From positions 13,610,853-13,674,852 of the forward strand of contig CM042087.1 in the NCBI GenBank assembly GCA_023512835.1: a DNA stretch of 64,000 nt. Reading direction: 5' to 3'. Numbering within the stretch: position 1 is the stretch's first letter; every line of letters starts with the position of its first letter. A program made the translations under genes and the position numbers. Below are positions 33,204-44,815 of the stretch, piece after piece. The stretch is from Taxillus chinensis. Taxonomy: Eukaryota > Streptophyta > Magnoliopsida > Santalales > Loranthaceae. Below the pieces are notes generated by a model that searched no databases, had not been told where the DNA came from, and saw only the letters and a list, made by a program, of their open reading frames with translations.

Positions 33204-33989
33204 TATACGTCCCAAAGTGAGTTTAAAAGGGGGGGGGGGGGGGTGAATACACTTTCTTCGATTCGCGGAAGCTAGAGTGTTAGCTGGTTTATACATCTTC
33301 TAAGGATAACTATGATAGAAGTATTAATGGAGAAGATGATAGTAGTAATGTGAGTGGTAATGTGAGTCATAATGAGCTATCAGACAAATCTGAGATGGGA
33401 GTAAATGCTCTTTGCTGAACAGTTCTCAGATGTAATAGGAATGAATTGTGATAGTTTGGATTGTGGGAGATAACGTGGAGATTAGACTCGATGATAGTGC
33501 TGGAACTTTGATGAACAAGAGTTTGTGACTAATCAACAGGCTTGTTCTTGTTCTCGCTCAATGTGGCGCACAACACTTAGAAGTTCTCTCTCAGGGTCTC
33601 TCTCTCTCTCTAGCGTTAGAACTCTTGCATTCAATTCTGCAAAAAAAGCAAAAAATTCTTTATAGTTATTTTAGAATCCTATATCTTGTGTTTTGTGTAT
33701 TCCACGCTTTCTGAGAGAGGTTAGACTTCGGTTTTTTTCGTTAAGTGTGTGAGAGAGATATATTTTAAAGTTTAAGTGTTGTGTGCCTTGTTGTCCGTCC
33801 CGACAGACTGACTTCCCACCACTGAAAATGCGGGTTGTTAGGGGATGGGTTGATCTGCTCTGATTTGCAAATCAAATGCCCATACTGCATATTTGCATGC
33901 AGTCGATCTTGGCCGTTTATCCGTGGATGGTGGTTGGCAGTAATTAATACGACATTAAATGCCCTCATCGAATCCTATGGTTCGCAACA
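33204..33989 (-). repeat. 5' LTR of element E (786 bp)
   Basis: On the reverse strand it runs TGTTGCGAACCATAGG to GACGTATA. It matches D's LTR at both ends but lacks the roughly 1.15-kb TTCGA-rich block present in D. It contains a 15-nt poly-G (33229-33243, + strand). The sequence upstream on the reverse strand (AAATAGGAGGGAT) is purine-rich. Confidence 0.82.
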
Positions 33990-36900
33990 ATCCCTCCTAT
34001 TTAATGTAAGCTATCAATGGGTTTGTAGCAAGAAGTCTGTGACTCTAATCTGTCCAGTATGGATTGGGCAATTCAATTTTAACGGTAAAAGTCTTTGCAA
34101 AAGAAATATTGGGGGGGGGGGGGGTAGATAAATGCTCAATTGGAGCAACCCAGGCCCCATGCTCCGATGACCTCCCTCCCCCTAGGACCTTGCTCCCCCG
34201 GAGAGGTCTCCCCCTTTATGGGGTGAGGAACAAGCACCAGAAAGGAAGGCATTGTGGCAAAGATATAGGTATCAAGTAACTGAGATGAAACAAAGACACA
34301 CAGATAAGTAGAGAAAGTGTAATGTACAAGCGAACAGAGGGAGTACAATACAGTTACTGAGTATACTCTACATAAGGGACACTTTGAGTATATAGAAATA
34401 AGGCAGTTTGCTGGCGCAAAAGTTATGTAGGGGTCAAATCGGCGGAGGTGGCACGGTTGCACAGATGCTAGAATTCAGGCGCCAGAACAGGAAGACCAGT
34501 GGTTGTCAGGCCTAAAGGTAAAAGCAGACAAAGAAGCTGCAACTATGTGGATCATCCTGAGCAGGGACACCTTGAGTCACCCTAGACATCGTCATCGGTT
34601 TGGGAAGAGGCATACCTCTACAGTGAGGTCCAGAATGCATAATGTGCGTGAGAGCACGATTGAACTGACTGAGCTGTTCCCGTCTGTGCTCGATAGGTGT
34701 GGTAGGCAGGGAATCAAAGATGAGGATTTGTTAGTTGACGAGGTCAATCTGCAGCAAAAACCAATGAGGAGATTTGGTTAGGAAAGGGGTAAGTACATGA
34801 TCCACCTCATTCCATGCACGGAAGGAGCATCCATATCCGTGGCCTTCGATAAACTCCACCAAGGTGGCGTCATCATACCGCTGGGCCTCCAGTACGGGCA
34901 CACAGATCTCCATCCGGGTATTATAACGCACATTTGAGGGTAGTTTGGCCAGATATGACTTTTGGGCGAAGACAAACTGATACATCTCCACATAGTCCAT
35001 TTCGCGGTTGTCTAAGAGAAGTTCACCAAGATCTAGACCATGGAATGGGACTTCATACCCACATGTGCAGTTAGGCCCATTGTCAGCTGCATAATCAATA
35101 AACTCGTTTAGGATGGCTGGATTGGCATCGATGGATACCTTCGGCGGTGGTTGGGCTATAGGAGTCGAGCAAGGTTTGGTCGGGGAAGATGGCATACATG
35201 CCTTAGCCTGAGTGGGTTGGGACGATGAAGGAATAGGCTGAGTGGATGATGAGGGTTGGCCGGGAGCACTATGATGCCTTTTCATCCTTGTCCCAATGGG
35301 CACATTGTCATCATTAGAGTCTGTTGAGACAGTGCCTTTGTGTGCGCATTTTCACCCATGGGCATATGTGGCGTCCAGTTGCAGTTAAGGTGGAGGAGGA
35401 CGAGAGGATTGAGGCTGAGGAGCTGGAGGCACAGTAGCACTAGGAACAGGCCTGGTTTCTGTAGTAGGTTCATCAACGAGTATTAGACTAGGTTTGCCCT
35501 CAGAGAACTTATGAGGAGGCCGTATGGCAAGAGTATTCTCTCCACATGCGAGGCGATGGCATTCTTCCAGAACCGCACCCATGGTCTTGAGGAGTCCGTT
35601 AGTTTGATTCCTATATGCCTACTTGATGTCTTCACTGTGCTCCTCCAGTTGTTGAAATCCTGTGGAGTTCACTCAGATGAGAGACTCCATCTCACTCTTA
35701 ATCTTTTCTAAGTCAAGATCAGACAGCTTGACCTCAGTTCAAAGCCTCTTTATTGCACCTTCTAGGCCAGTGAACCATTCCTCCACAGATTGTAGGGCAG
35801 GTGTGAGGTTTAATTTCCCAGAAGTGGTAAGTTTTTCCACTACCTTGTCAGCAATAAGTTCCACCTCTTCAGTAGTTAAGGAATGTGAGTAAGAATCAGA
35901 AACTAATAGGATGGCTGTTGGAATTAGGTCTGCTGACTCCTCGCTCACTTGAGTGCCCACTTGATGAGTTTGAGGTTCAAGTGTTGTGGCCATCTCAGGT
36001 ACTTCGATATGCGCAGGGGCATATGGTACTTACTCAACATCAGAAATACTCACCTCTTCAGCAGTAGGTCCTTCCTCTTCCTTAGTTGGTGGAACCATCT
36101 TAGCAACATTGGGAAATTAAGCAGGAGCTTCTGCCTCGATGAGAGATGGAGCAACTAAGAATACAACCTCAACTGGGTCTTTCCTTACTAGACATTGCTC
36201 CACTAACCAGCTAATCAGGTGGTCTTTATCCACCCTCTGCTTCCCGAAGGCTATCCATGCCTTCCTCAGTTCATCGTGAGTCATATGCGCCTTCGCATAT
36301 TCAACATAGAAGTCTTTAAGCTCAGACTCCCCGAGAGAGCTTAAAAGTACATGTTCCTTCTCTCTGATCTTAGGTACTTCTTGTACTAGTGTCTTCCCTC
36401 CAGCTGCAGGCTCTCTGACTTCTGCTATATCACTAGGCAGCTCAACTGGTTGGGCCTCCTCCTGTGTAGGATTAGCTAGGAGATAGGTTTCAGCAATTCT
36501 CATTACCACCTCATCTATGTTTGTTGTCGCAGCAGAGGAGACCCGAGAAGTCTGGGGGATAGGTGACGGTGCTCGTGAAATGCGGGTTGGGGCCCTTACA
36601 GAACTAGCCGTGTTCTCGGCATGACTTCTCACACTTGACCCGGGCTGCTTCATTGGCTTGATATCCAGCCGGCCATCCTCGTACATGCTTTTGGAGATGT
36701 ATTTGGCTGACAGTGGCACTGACGGACGAGTGTTGAAGATGGAAGGATGGAGGTGTTGAAAGACTTTGGTGAGGATTAGTCCAAATCCATCCTTTCTGGT
36801 TTTGATCATACCATGTAGTAGTGATCCCTAGTCAATACGTCGTCTATTCACTACACAGTAGACCATTTTCATCTGCTCATGATTTGCCGAAGCATGAGCA

Positions 36901-37062
36901 GTCTTCTTGCACATGAAGCACTATCCTACCAGAATGACTACTGCAAGAGCTTGACCGGAGAACCCGATCTTCAGGGCTCCCCGTCCCTACTTTCCTGGGT
37001 CTGAATACCCAAGAGCCTCCTTTAATTTATCTCTGGATAGAGTAGGTAGGGGAGAGAAATTA

Positions 37063-39056
37063 TCACACCCCCGAATTCCACGGTACCCAGAACTAGGAAT
37101 ATGACTTCCCCTTGCCCACACCCGAAAGGTCAAGGGGTAGGTGACTAGCACCAATAGAGACTACACTATGGGTGCTGTCTCAAATATGCAACCCTATACA
37201 GTCATACATCAAGGGTAATCTTGTACTTTCTCATACATCAACACGCATACAATATGTCTAACCGTCATACAAACATCATATGACAAACAGTGTGTAATAC
37301 AACTGTCTATGGACCCTTGTTTGGGATATCACACAAAACAATACAAAATACAGTATTGTATCATGCATCAGAGTAGTGGGCACGTCCTCCTAGAAGAAAG
37401 TCTTCCAATAGTCTCGGGTCACACCTGAAAAGGGGAAATAACAAGTAGGGGTGAGCGACAAGCTCAGTAGGTGACCCTAATACTCCACATCATGCAAACA
37501 TACAAGTCTATACTATATGCTTTTGTGTACTCGTACACTATGTAGTGTGCACAATTATGAGGACTCAGCCTGCAAACAAACATTAAGACCCAACCTGCCC
37601 ACATAGGACAGCTTGTCCACGATCCTCAATAGGATCCCAGCTCAGGGCACTAAGCCTTAGCTCCACGAGCTCAACAGCTGACGAGCTCAACGGCTCAGCA
37701 CGATCCTCAATAGGATCCCAGCTCAGGGCACTCAGCCCTAGCTCCACGAGCTCAATAGCTCACAAGCTCAACGGCTCAACCCAAGCCTTAGCTTGTCACG
37801 TCAACCATATAGTATCACCTATACCTCACGGTGAGAACACAAACAAGTCATGGAGTCCAAGCCCCAATTCCTCAAACAAACATACCAACACCAGTATGGC
37901 ATTAAGGTTCACAACACTCCCTTTATAATTGAGGCCAATCTTCACAAATCGATCCTCATGCCTTGACCAAGGAAGAAAATGCTCATAGCATTTGTTTTCT
38001 TGTAATCAAAAGTCCCAGCATTGGGTCTGCATACCATAACTAAGATAATCTGATTTTTAGGGATTTTTCTAAGATGTCTAACCCCACTTTCCAAAAAGTC
38101 ACCTCTACGAAAAACTGGTTTTTTCCGAGATTTTGCACTAAATCCAATTTTCACATTTTGAAGGAGTGAATTTAATTTTCTAGTATTTTTCATTAAATCC
38201 GAAAAATACTTAAATGTGGAGAGACTTAAATGTTACAATATAAATGGTCTAGTGGTCCAGTCTAGTACAGTTGCACTGCTGCGGAACACACTGCTGTGGA
38301 GAGAAGCTTCAGAAGAACTGTTGCGGAGTGAAGCTACATAGTGATGCTGCGGACTGCGAAGCTGCTTACTACGAAGCTGCTGACTATGAAGTCGCTAACT
38401 ATGAAGCTGCTGACTGTAGCTATTGACTATGAAGTGTTGACTATGAAGCCGCTGACTCCAGCTGCTAACTGCGAAGCTGTTGACTACGAAGTTGCTGACT
38501 ATGAAGCTACTGACTACGAAGTTGCTGACTACAGCTGATGACTACAAAGCTGCTGACTAGGAACTTCGACCCTAAACTTCACCCAGTGTACTGTTCATCG
38601 TTGTTTTTGCCTGTTCTTTTTCTAGAATAAACCCAACGACCCCCAGGCACTCACAAACACATGTTTTACTCAACAGACTACAAAATTATATATACAAACT
38701 GATATAAATTAGTTCTTAACCATTAGATCTAAGCCAAAATTGGGTTTCTCCCAAAACCAAGGGTTCATACTCAATATCATAAATCATGACAAATTCGTGC
38801 ATATGCAAAGACAAGATTGAGATAAGAGGTTTAAGGACACGTACCTGGAGTGATTCTTTGAGCTCCATGAACGCAAATCGTCCCAAATCACCAAGGCTTC
38901 AAGCATTCAAGTTCTTTCTCTCTCTCTCAAACGTACCAAAGTGATAGCGTAAAGTGCAAGCTCTTTCTTTTCATTATATATATATTTTTGTCAATCATTA
39001 ATCAATAATTGACCTTAATAATTGATCTCTAACATCACGAACTCCAAATTGAGTCA
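37063..39056 (-). repeat. Solo LTR F' (1994 bp) with TSD AATTA
   Basis: Reverse strand TGACTCAATTTGGAG...GGGGGTGTGA, flanked by AATTA at 37058-37062 and 39057-39061. It has no internal region, so it arose by LTR-LTR recombination. It carries an 80-bp direct repeat around GATCCTCAATAGGATCCCAG (37618-37790) and a 12-bp minisatellite (about 38336-38560). It is the same family as LTR F. The end lacks the CA seen in F. Confidence 0.9.
38336..38560. repeat. Minisatellite of 12-bp units in F'
   Basis: Around 15-18 degenerate copies of CTGACTACGAAG and variants (CTGACTATGAAG, CTAACTGCGAAG). The + strand frame at 38341-38538 is open only because the unit is a multiple of three. The array is absent from LTR F. 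Confidence 0.88.
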
Positions 39057-39610
39057 AATTACTGTCAAAACGCTCGAGAGGAGCATAATACTATTTAGAT
39101 ATTATCACACTCAAATGACAGCTTAAATGCAAAGTCAACCAATAAACCCCTAGAAAGTTAACATTTGGGCCACTCGGGGCCCCAACTCAGAATCAGACCC
39201 AAGTATTGTTAAAATGCTCACATCGACGGCTACATTACTATACAGATAGTTGCATTCCCATAGAATAGCTATCTCTCAATACTACCCAAATACAAGTCTT
39301 TACAGAAATTACCCGTGGGAAGCTGAAAAGTATTTCGTAGTGTATTGGTTGAAATCTGAATCTCCACCCCTTGAATAGTCGCTACTAGTTCGTCTCTAGA
39401 GATGGTTAACATCTCGTGGAACTCTGAGACGTCTTCCACCAATATGTCTTGCATCCCAGAGCATACGGATTCAATTCCCGACTCATCAAGGAGATTTTTG
39501 AACTCGCCCAGCCAGCTGACTTTTGTGTCACCTATGGCTTCCCAATCTACTATGAAGCCTGAGACGATGTCGCCTAGTCTGTCCGCCATCAATGAGATTG
39601 GTCCTGCCAT

Positions 39611-39950
39611 GGAGCTAATAAGAGAGAAAGAGAAACTCGTAGAGAGAGAGAGAGAGAGCTAGGTTCAAAGATGGTCAGATGAGAGAGAAACAGAGATGAG
39701 ATTCGAAGAGAGAGAGAGCTAGAGTTAGGGTTCGAATGTGAAAGCTAAGAACATACCTCTAGGCTCTGTCTCTATCTTTGGCTTATATATGGTGTGGAAA
39801 TCGTACCGTGTAAGCCTCATGCATTGTCGGTTTGTCTTCTGGATTCGCATCGTTCTTTCTGACCTGCATTTTCATCTTCCGGATCCACCCGTTGAAGTAC
39901 TTAAGTGATAGGAAGACATTATCTCTATGTTGGTGTATTTTGAACATTGA
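39611..39950 (-). promoter_or_regulatory. Promoter and 5' leader of gene H
   Basis: On the reverse strand a TATA box (ATATATAAGC, 39790-39781) precedes a CT-rich leader with several CTCTCTCT runs and the H start codon at 39610. A possible 5' splice site (AGAGGTATGTTC) lies near 39755. Plant core promoters often show a TATA box followed by a CT-rich initiator region. Confidence 0.55.
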
Positions 39951-41480
39951 GTGCATAGAGACGTCCTGACGTGTCTTCGACGTTTGAGTAGCTACGACAC
40001 TGAATTCGTCTCACTTCGACCCATGGGACTGTGACTCTTCGAAGGTGTATCTAATATGAGTCTATGACTCTATAAGTTTTGAGGCTTCGAAGCAGCAGTC
40101 TTCGAGGGAGCAGTTCTTCGACGCTGTTTGCTTCGTGATTGATTCTGGATTTAGCGATAAATATGGATTTCGCTGGACTTTTCAACACGTAACAACACAA
40201 ATGTGAGGCATATAATATGTCACATAAAATCATGCATGATGAACAATGTTGTACTAGAAATTAGATTACATGCACAGAACTTGGGTTCTTTCAACCGCAA
40301 TGTCTGGTTTATATGCACAACTACTATAATATGATCATTTGCGATTCCATTAAATTTAGAAACGACTAAGTGCATCATCATATATTTCTTTATGTAAAAT
40401 ATTGATCACAATGTTAACATAGCATCCAGTAAACCATGGTTCGTTCATTGCTACAACCCAGTCATGAAATCATCAGCCATAGCTCACATATCAGCAAAAC
40501 TCACTTAGTGAAGGCCTCACCCTCTCACTCTTGGAACTAGGATTGCACTGTTTGGTATACTCATGGTCAACCGAATCTTACCACAAACCTTGATCCAGCA
40601 GTGATTTTCAGTTCAGCATAGATAACTTGAGAGATAAGATGGCCCTATTGAGAATCAGAACACACACTCTAGCGATGTCTAATGTACAACACAACGTACA
40701 CACAGAGTTTGGAATTTGAGCATACTGATTTTCAGTGAGAGCAGTCCCTTTTTTTTTTTAGAAGCACCATTTATTAGGGCTTATTTATGATTCGTTTCAT
40801 ATGGACAGTGCTCACCACAGTTTCTTATAGAGTACATTGAGTGCTCAAATACAGAACTTCAACTATTACTCTAAAAGAAAACATTTATGGGAAATAGTGA
40901 GGACTCCCCCTAAGATATGTAACCTTCTTTCCGTTTTTACTTTTCATTCAGCCTTTTTCACCACGCCTTTTCCTAGCATATGGTATTGGCACTTTTGAGT
41001 AATAGGCTTTTTATGATTTTCAAAAACTACAGTCTCAATCATCCCAGAGCATTGAATCATTGTGGATCCTTTCCATGCAAGCCAACAATACCATGAGATA
41101 CAACAGTTCCTGCTAGTTAATGAATGCAAAACTGCATAGGTGATATTCTCTCAGAAAGAAAATATTGTGACTATGGGAATATCGTTTAGTTCAAGTATGG
41201 TAGGAATTGCACTCATTTCACTCTTATGACTTGAAGATTCATGACAGGTTGCAAGAAGGACTGGTACCAGGTTCAGAGGTAGCAAGTCTCATCCACGTGA
41301 TTTGTCAATACCCCGGAGTGGAAATGTCTGAATCATACTTAAGCTTTACTAATTTTTCATGGAAGGTCACATAATCATTAACAGTGTCATACTTATCCTT
41401 AGGCACAGGCAATAAAGTTGAAATGAAACACAAGGCATGCAACATAGAACTACAAGGATAAGTCTACCATGCCAAGTTTA
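39951..41480 (-). other. Non-coding stretch: 3' region of copia element D and TTCGA-rich segment
   Basis: 39951-40140 has short TTCGA and GACTCT motifs like the array in D's LTR. 40140-41480 has no ORF of note. It contains purine-rich tracts on the reverse strand (TTAGGGGGAGT at about 40915-40903; a G-run at about 41505), consistent with the long region after pol in Sireviruses. A 3' LTR matching D's 5' LTR is not found here, so the element's lower boundary is uncertain. Confidence 0.5.
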
Positions 41481-41537
41481 GTCTAGTTCATTGAACCCCC
41501 CCCTCAGGCATGTGGTTATGGTTTTTGTCTTCTCATT

Positions 41538-41741
<204 letters not shown>

Positions 41742-42333
41742 TACTGGTCTGGGTGAATATATCGGCAAGCTGGTCATCAGTGGATATGTACTCCAGGGAA
41801 ATGTCTTTCTTGAGCACATGGTCACATATGAAGTGATATCTGACTTCAATGTGTTTGGTTTTAGGATGCATGACAAGATTATTGGATATTGCGATGGTTG
41901 TATTATCACAATAAAGTGGCACAGCCTTGAGGTTAGACCCATAATCTGAGAGTTGACTGGCCATCCATAGCAACTGAGTACAACAGCTTCCTCCAACAAT
42001 ATATTCAGCTTCAGCAATTGAAGTTGAAATTGAGTTTTGTTTCTTGCTAAACCAGGATACAAATCTGTTGCCAAGAAGTTGCCATGTTCCACTTGTTCTC
42101 TTCCTATCAATCCTGCAGCCAGCAAAGTCTGCATATGAATATCCTCTTAGTTTAAAGTCAGACTCCCTTGGATACCAAAGTCCCAAATTTTCAGTTCCCT
42201 TAAGATACCGCATAATCCACTTGACACGAGACATGTCTGACTCCTTGGGATTAGCTTGATATCTTGCACAGATGCATGTTGCAAACATTATATCAAGTCC
42301 CCTTGCTGTCAGATACAACAAGGAGCCAATCAT
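41742..42333 (-). pseudogene. pol: Element D RNase H
   Basis: Reverse-strand frame starting MIGSLLYLTARGLDIMFAT. Copia RNase H hallmarks: RVKWIMRYLKGTENLGLWY, SYADFAGCRIDRKRTSG, SISTSIAEAEYIV and QLADIFTQ. In the family the second motif reads D-x-D-W-A-G; here the first Asp sits in ADFAGC. The C terminus runs straight into the poly-G tract. Confidence 0.9.
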
Positions 42334-43180
42334 GCTTCTGTATTATGTGATATCCACATCTTTACCTGCTTTATCCTTATCCAATTTGGCATTTGTAGGT
42401 ATGGGGGTTTTCATGTTTGTCACATCAGTCATTTTGAACTTGTTTAGAATCTATTTTGTGTATTCGGTTTGACTGACAAAAATCTCGTCCTCCAACTGCT
42501 TGGCCTCTAACCCAAGGAAAAATGACAGTTCACCCATCATACTCATTTCATATTCGCTTTTCATTAGTTGAGAGAATTCTTCACATTGTTTCTTGTCCCA
42601 TGATCCAAAGATTATGTCATCAACATAAATCTAGGCTATCAAGGGTGATCCTTTTCCTTCCTTGAGAAATAGTGTAGGGTTAATTTTGCCTTTTCTGAAC
42701 TTATTATTGATCAAAAACTTTGACAATGTTTCATACCAAGCTTTTGGAGCTTGTTTTAGTCCATATAGATCTTTCTTCAGTTTGTATACTTTGTGCTCTT
42801 GGTTTGGCTCTAGAAATCTAGGAGGTTGCTCGACATAGACTTCTTCTTGGAGGTCTCCATTCAGAAAAGCGCTCTTGACATTCATTTGATAAACTTTGAA
42901 GTCTTTGAATGCAGCGTAGGCTAAAAATATTCAGATAGCCTCCAATCTAGCAACTGGTGCAAAGGTTTCATCATAATTAATTCCCTCTTGTTGTCTATAC
43001 CCTTTTGCAACCAGTCTGGCTTTGTTTTTTATCACAATACCATCAACATAGCATCACAATTTTGTTATAATCTAGGCCTATTGACCAACTCCTATACTCT
43101 TTGTCTCTTAAACTGATTGAGTTCTTCTTGCATAGCATCAATCCAATAGTGATCCTGAACTGTATCATCAACTGATTTTG
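42334..43180 (-). pseudogene. pol: Element D reverse transcriptase
   Basis: The reverse-strand frame 42885-42631 gives MNVKSAFLNGDLQEEVYVEQP and VYKLKKDLYGLKQAPKAWYE, both standard copia RT motifs. A TAG follows, then the catalytic YVDD box at 42627-42616 in the same frame. Further RT sequence with stops extends on both sides (for example NEYEMSMMGELSFFLGL-type sequence near 42540). Confidence 0.88.
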
Positions 43181-43399
43181 GCTCCACCTGTGATTAGAAA
43201 CACATGTAAAGGTTCTCATGAAGTGTGGGAGCCCTTGTTTTCACTTTTACAGCAGGATCTCCTATTATCAGTTCTGATGGGTGATCCTTTAACCTTCTCC
43301 TTGCCTTTCAAAGGTCTTCTCTTTCTTCATGATGTATGCCCAATTGCTCTAGGTCAGGTTCTTGGGCTGGTGGAGGTGGTGGAGACTAAGATTTTCTGC

Positions 43400-44330
43400 T
43401 GATTCATAGCTTTGTTTTGCAGCAACCGATTCATCTCTTTGTTATACGAGGTTAGGTACATTTTCTACTGGTCCTGAAGTTGGGTTTGTTTCTGGGTCTT
43501 CTACAATAATGGTGTCCTACAGTTTAGTTACACGTTGGTCTCTTTTCTGCATACCATGGTTAGTTTCATCAAAAGAAATATGAATAGATTCTTCAACAGT
43601 CTTGGTCCTTCTATTGAACACGATAAGTTTTGCTATTCATGGAATATCCCACAAGATATCCATCATCTAACTTGGCATCAAAAATATTCAAGTAATCTTT
43701 GCCATTGTTTAGGATATAGCAAGTACACCCGAAGATCCTTAGGTGACCAATGTTTGGTCTCCATCCCTTCCATAACTCATAGGGTGTTTTTATGGCTCGT
43801 TTGTTAATTAGAGTTCTATTTTGTACATAACAAGCAGTGGCAACAGCTTCAGCCCATAGAGATTTTGGGAACTGAGCTCCGATCAACATGGTTCTAGCTG
43901 CAAGGAAGTATCGTGCAGAAGTTCAAGTGGTTGAAGAGATGAATCGGTTGATTTTCATCTCTTAACAGTGTCATAACATGACAAGGTTTTCAAATAACAT
44001 GACCCAACCATGATCGCTTCTTATGCGTTTAGTAGAGAGACTGTTAACATTTGTGATCCAGTTGAAGAGTTCAACAAGGTTTTCAAATGTCTCTGTTTTG
44101 TTTCTGAGAAACATAACTCATGTGTATCTGGTGTAGTCATCTACTACTGCAAGGAAGTATCGTGCACCAGATAGTGAGGACACACTGATTGGTCCACATA
44201 GGTCCATGTGCAGAAGTTCAAGTGGTTGTGTGATTGAGGTTTTGTCAATGCTCTTAAAAGAATGTTTCACTTGCTTACCCAGTTGAGAATCCCTACAAGG
44301 GTGTTCTTTCTCATAAACATGCTTGGGTAA
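43400..44330 (-). pseudogene. pol: Element D integrase, fragmentary
   Basis: The reverse-strand frame 43889-43611 encodes MLIGAQFPKSLWAEAVATACYVQNR and GWRPNIGHLRIFGCTCYI, the region after the integrase core in copia elements. 43900-44330 holds the catalytic core in broken frames (HMDLCGPISVS-like and KCFTKLVELFN-like segments). A 17-nt segment around GCAAGGAAGTATCGTGCA occurs twice (43899 and 44150), suggesting a small internal rearrangement. Confidence 0.8.
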
Positions 44331-44333
44331 ACC

Positions 44334-44815
44334 CTAATCCAAATCAAGAGATGCCAGCCTAGACATAGTCTTAAAGTTTAAATGACCAAACCTCTTGTGC
44401 CACAACCAACTGATATTAGGTGAAACTTTGGACAGAAAATAAATTGGGTCATTAGATTGAGCATTGCCAAAGACCAATTTATAGACATTGCCTTGTCTAT
44501 GTCCATTTAGCATTACCTCTTTGGAGATAGGATCCATAACTGTGCAGGTGTGCTTAGTGAACAAAACTTCATAACCTTTGTCACATAATTGACTTATACT
44601 CAGCAGGTTATGTTTGAGACCTTGAACAACAGACACATTTTGGATTGTGAGAAAACCATTGGAGAGTGTACCTTTCCCAACAATCTTACCCTTTTTGTTA
44701 TCCCCGAATGTGAGGCGACCTCCCTTACTTCACTCAGCAAAGAGGCATCATCTGTCATGTGTACGGAACAAGCACTATCAAGATTCCACTTGTTGGAATT
44801 AATCTTTTGTTTCAA
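44334..44815 (-). pseudogene. pol: Element D protease and GAG-pre-integrase domain
   Basis: The protease active region is in 44815-44600: NKWNLDSACSVHMTDD (the catalytic Asp-Ser motif reads D-S-A here). The pre-integrase domain (44636-44334) has VVQGLKHNLLSISQLCDKGY and WLWHKRFGHLN with the zinc-binding HxxC/H pattern. The two frames overlap, so a frameshift separates them near 44620. Confidence 0.88.

Larger units (their letters stand above)
30119..33989 (-). mobile_element. Element E: Sirevirus-like Ty1/copia fragment (5' LTR and gag)
   Basis: Reading the reverse strand: LTR 33989 to 33204, a PBS with one mismatch (33201-33190), leader, gag start region, LTR F inserted, then gag to 30119 where B cuts in. 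It aligns to element D over gag and both LTR ends. Everything 3' of the gag zinc knuckle is missing. E and D are separate copies of one family. Confidence 0.85.
34440..39610 (-). pseudogene. H: decayed transposon-type gene with C-terminal Ulp1-like cysteine peptidase
   Basis: Reverse strand. The N-terminal exon-like part starts at ATG 39610-39608 (MAGPISLMADRLGDIV) and runs to about 39270. It includes SRDELVATIQGVEIQI, the kind of sequence seen in plant transposon-associated proteins. Solo LTR F' (37063-39056) interrupts it. From 37062 to 34440 one frame continues with about a dozen stops, several CAG to TAG or CGA to TGA. Near the end are KSPHWFLLQIDLVN (His at 34766-34764), ILIFDSLP (Asp at 34715-34713) and QGVPAQDDPHSCSFFVC (Gln, and Cys at 34541-34539), the His-Asp-Gln-Cys order of C48/Ulp1 SUMO peptidases. 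Such domains occur in captured form in plant MULE and CACTA elements. I see no terminal inverted repeats or transposase, so the parent element is unknown. Confidence 0.75.
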
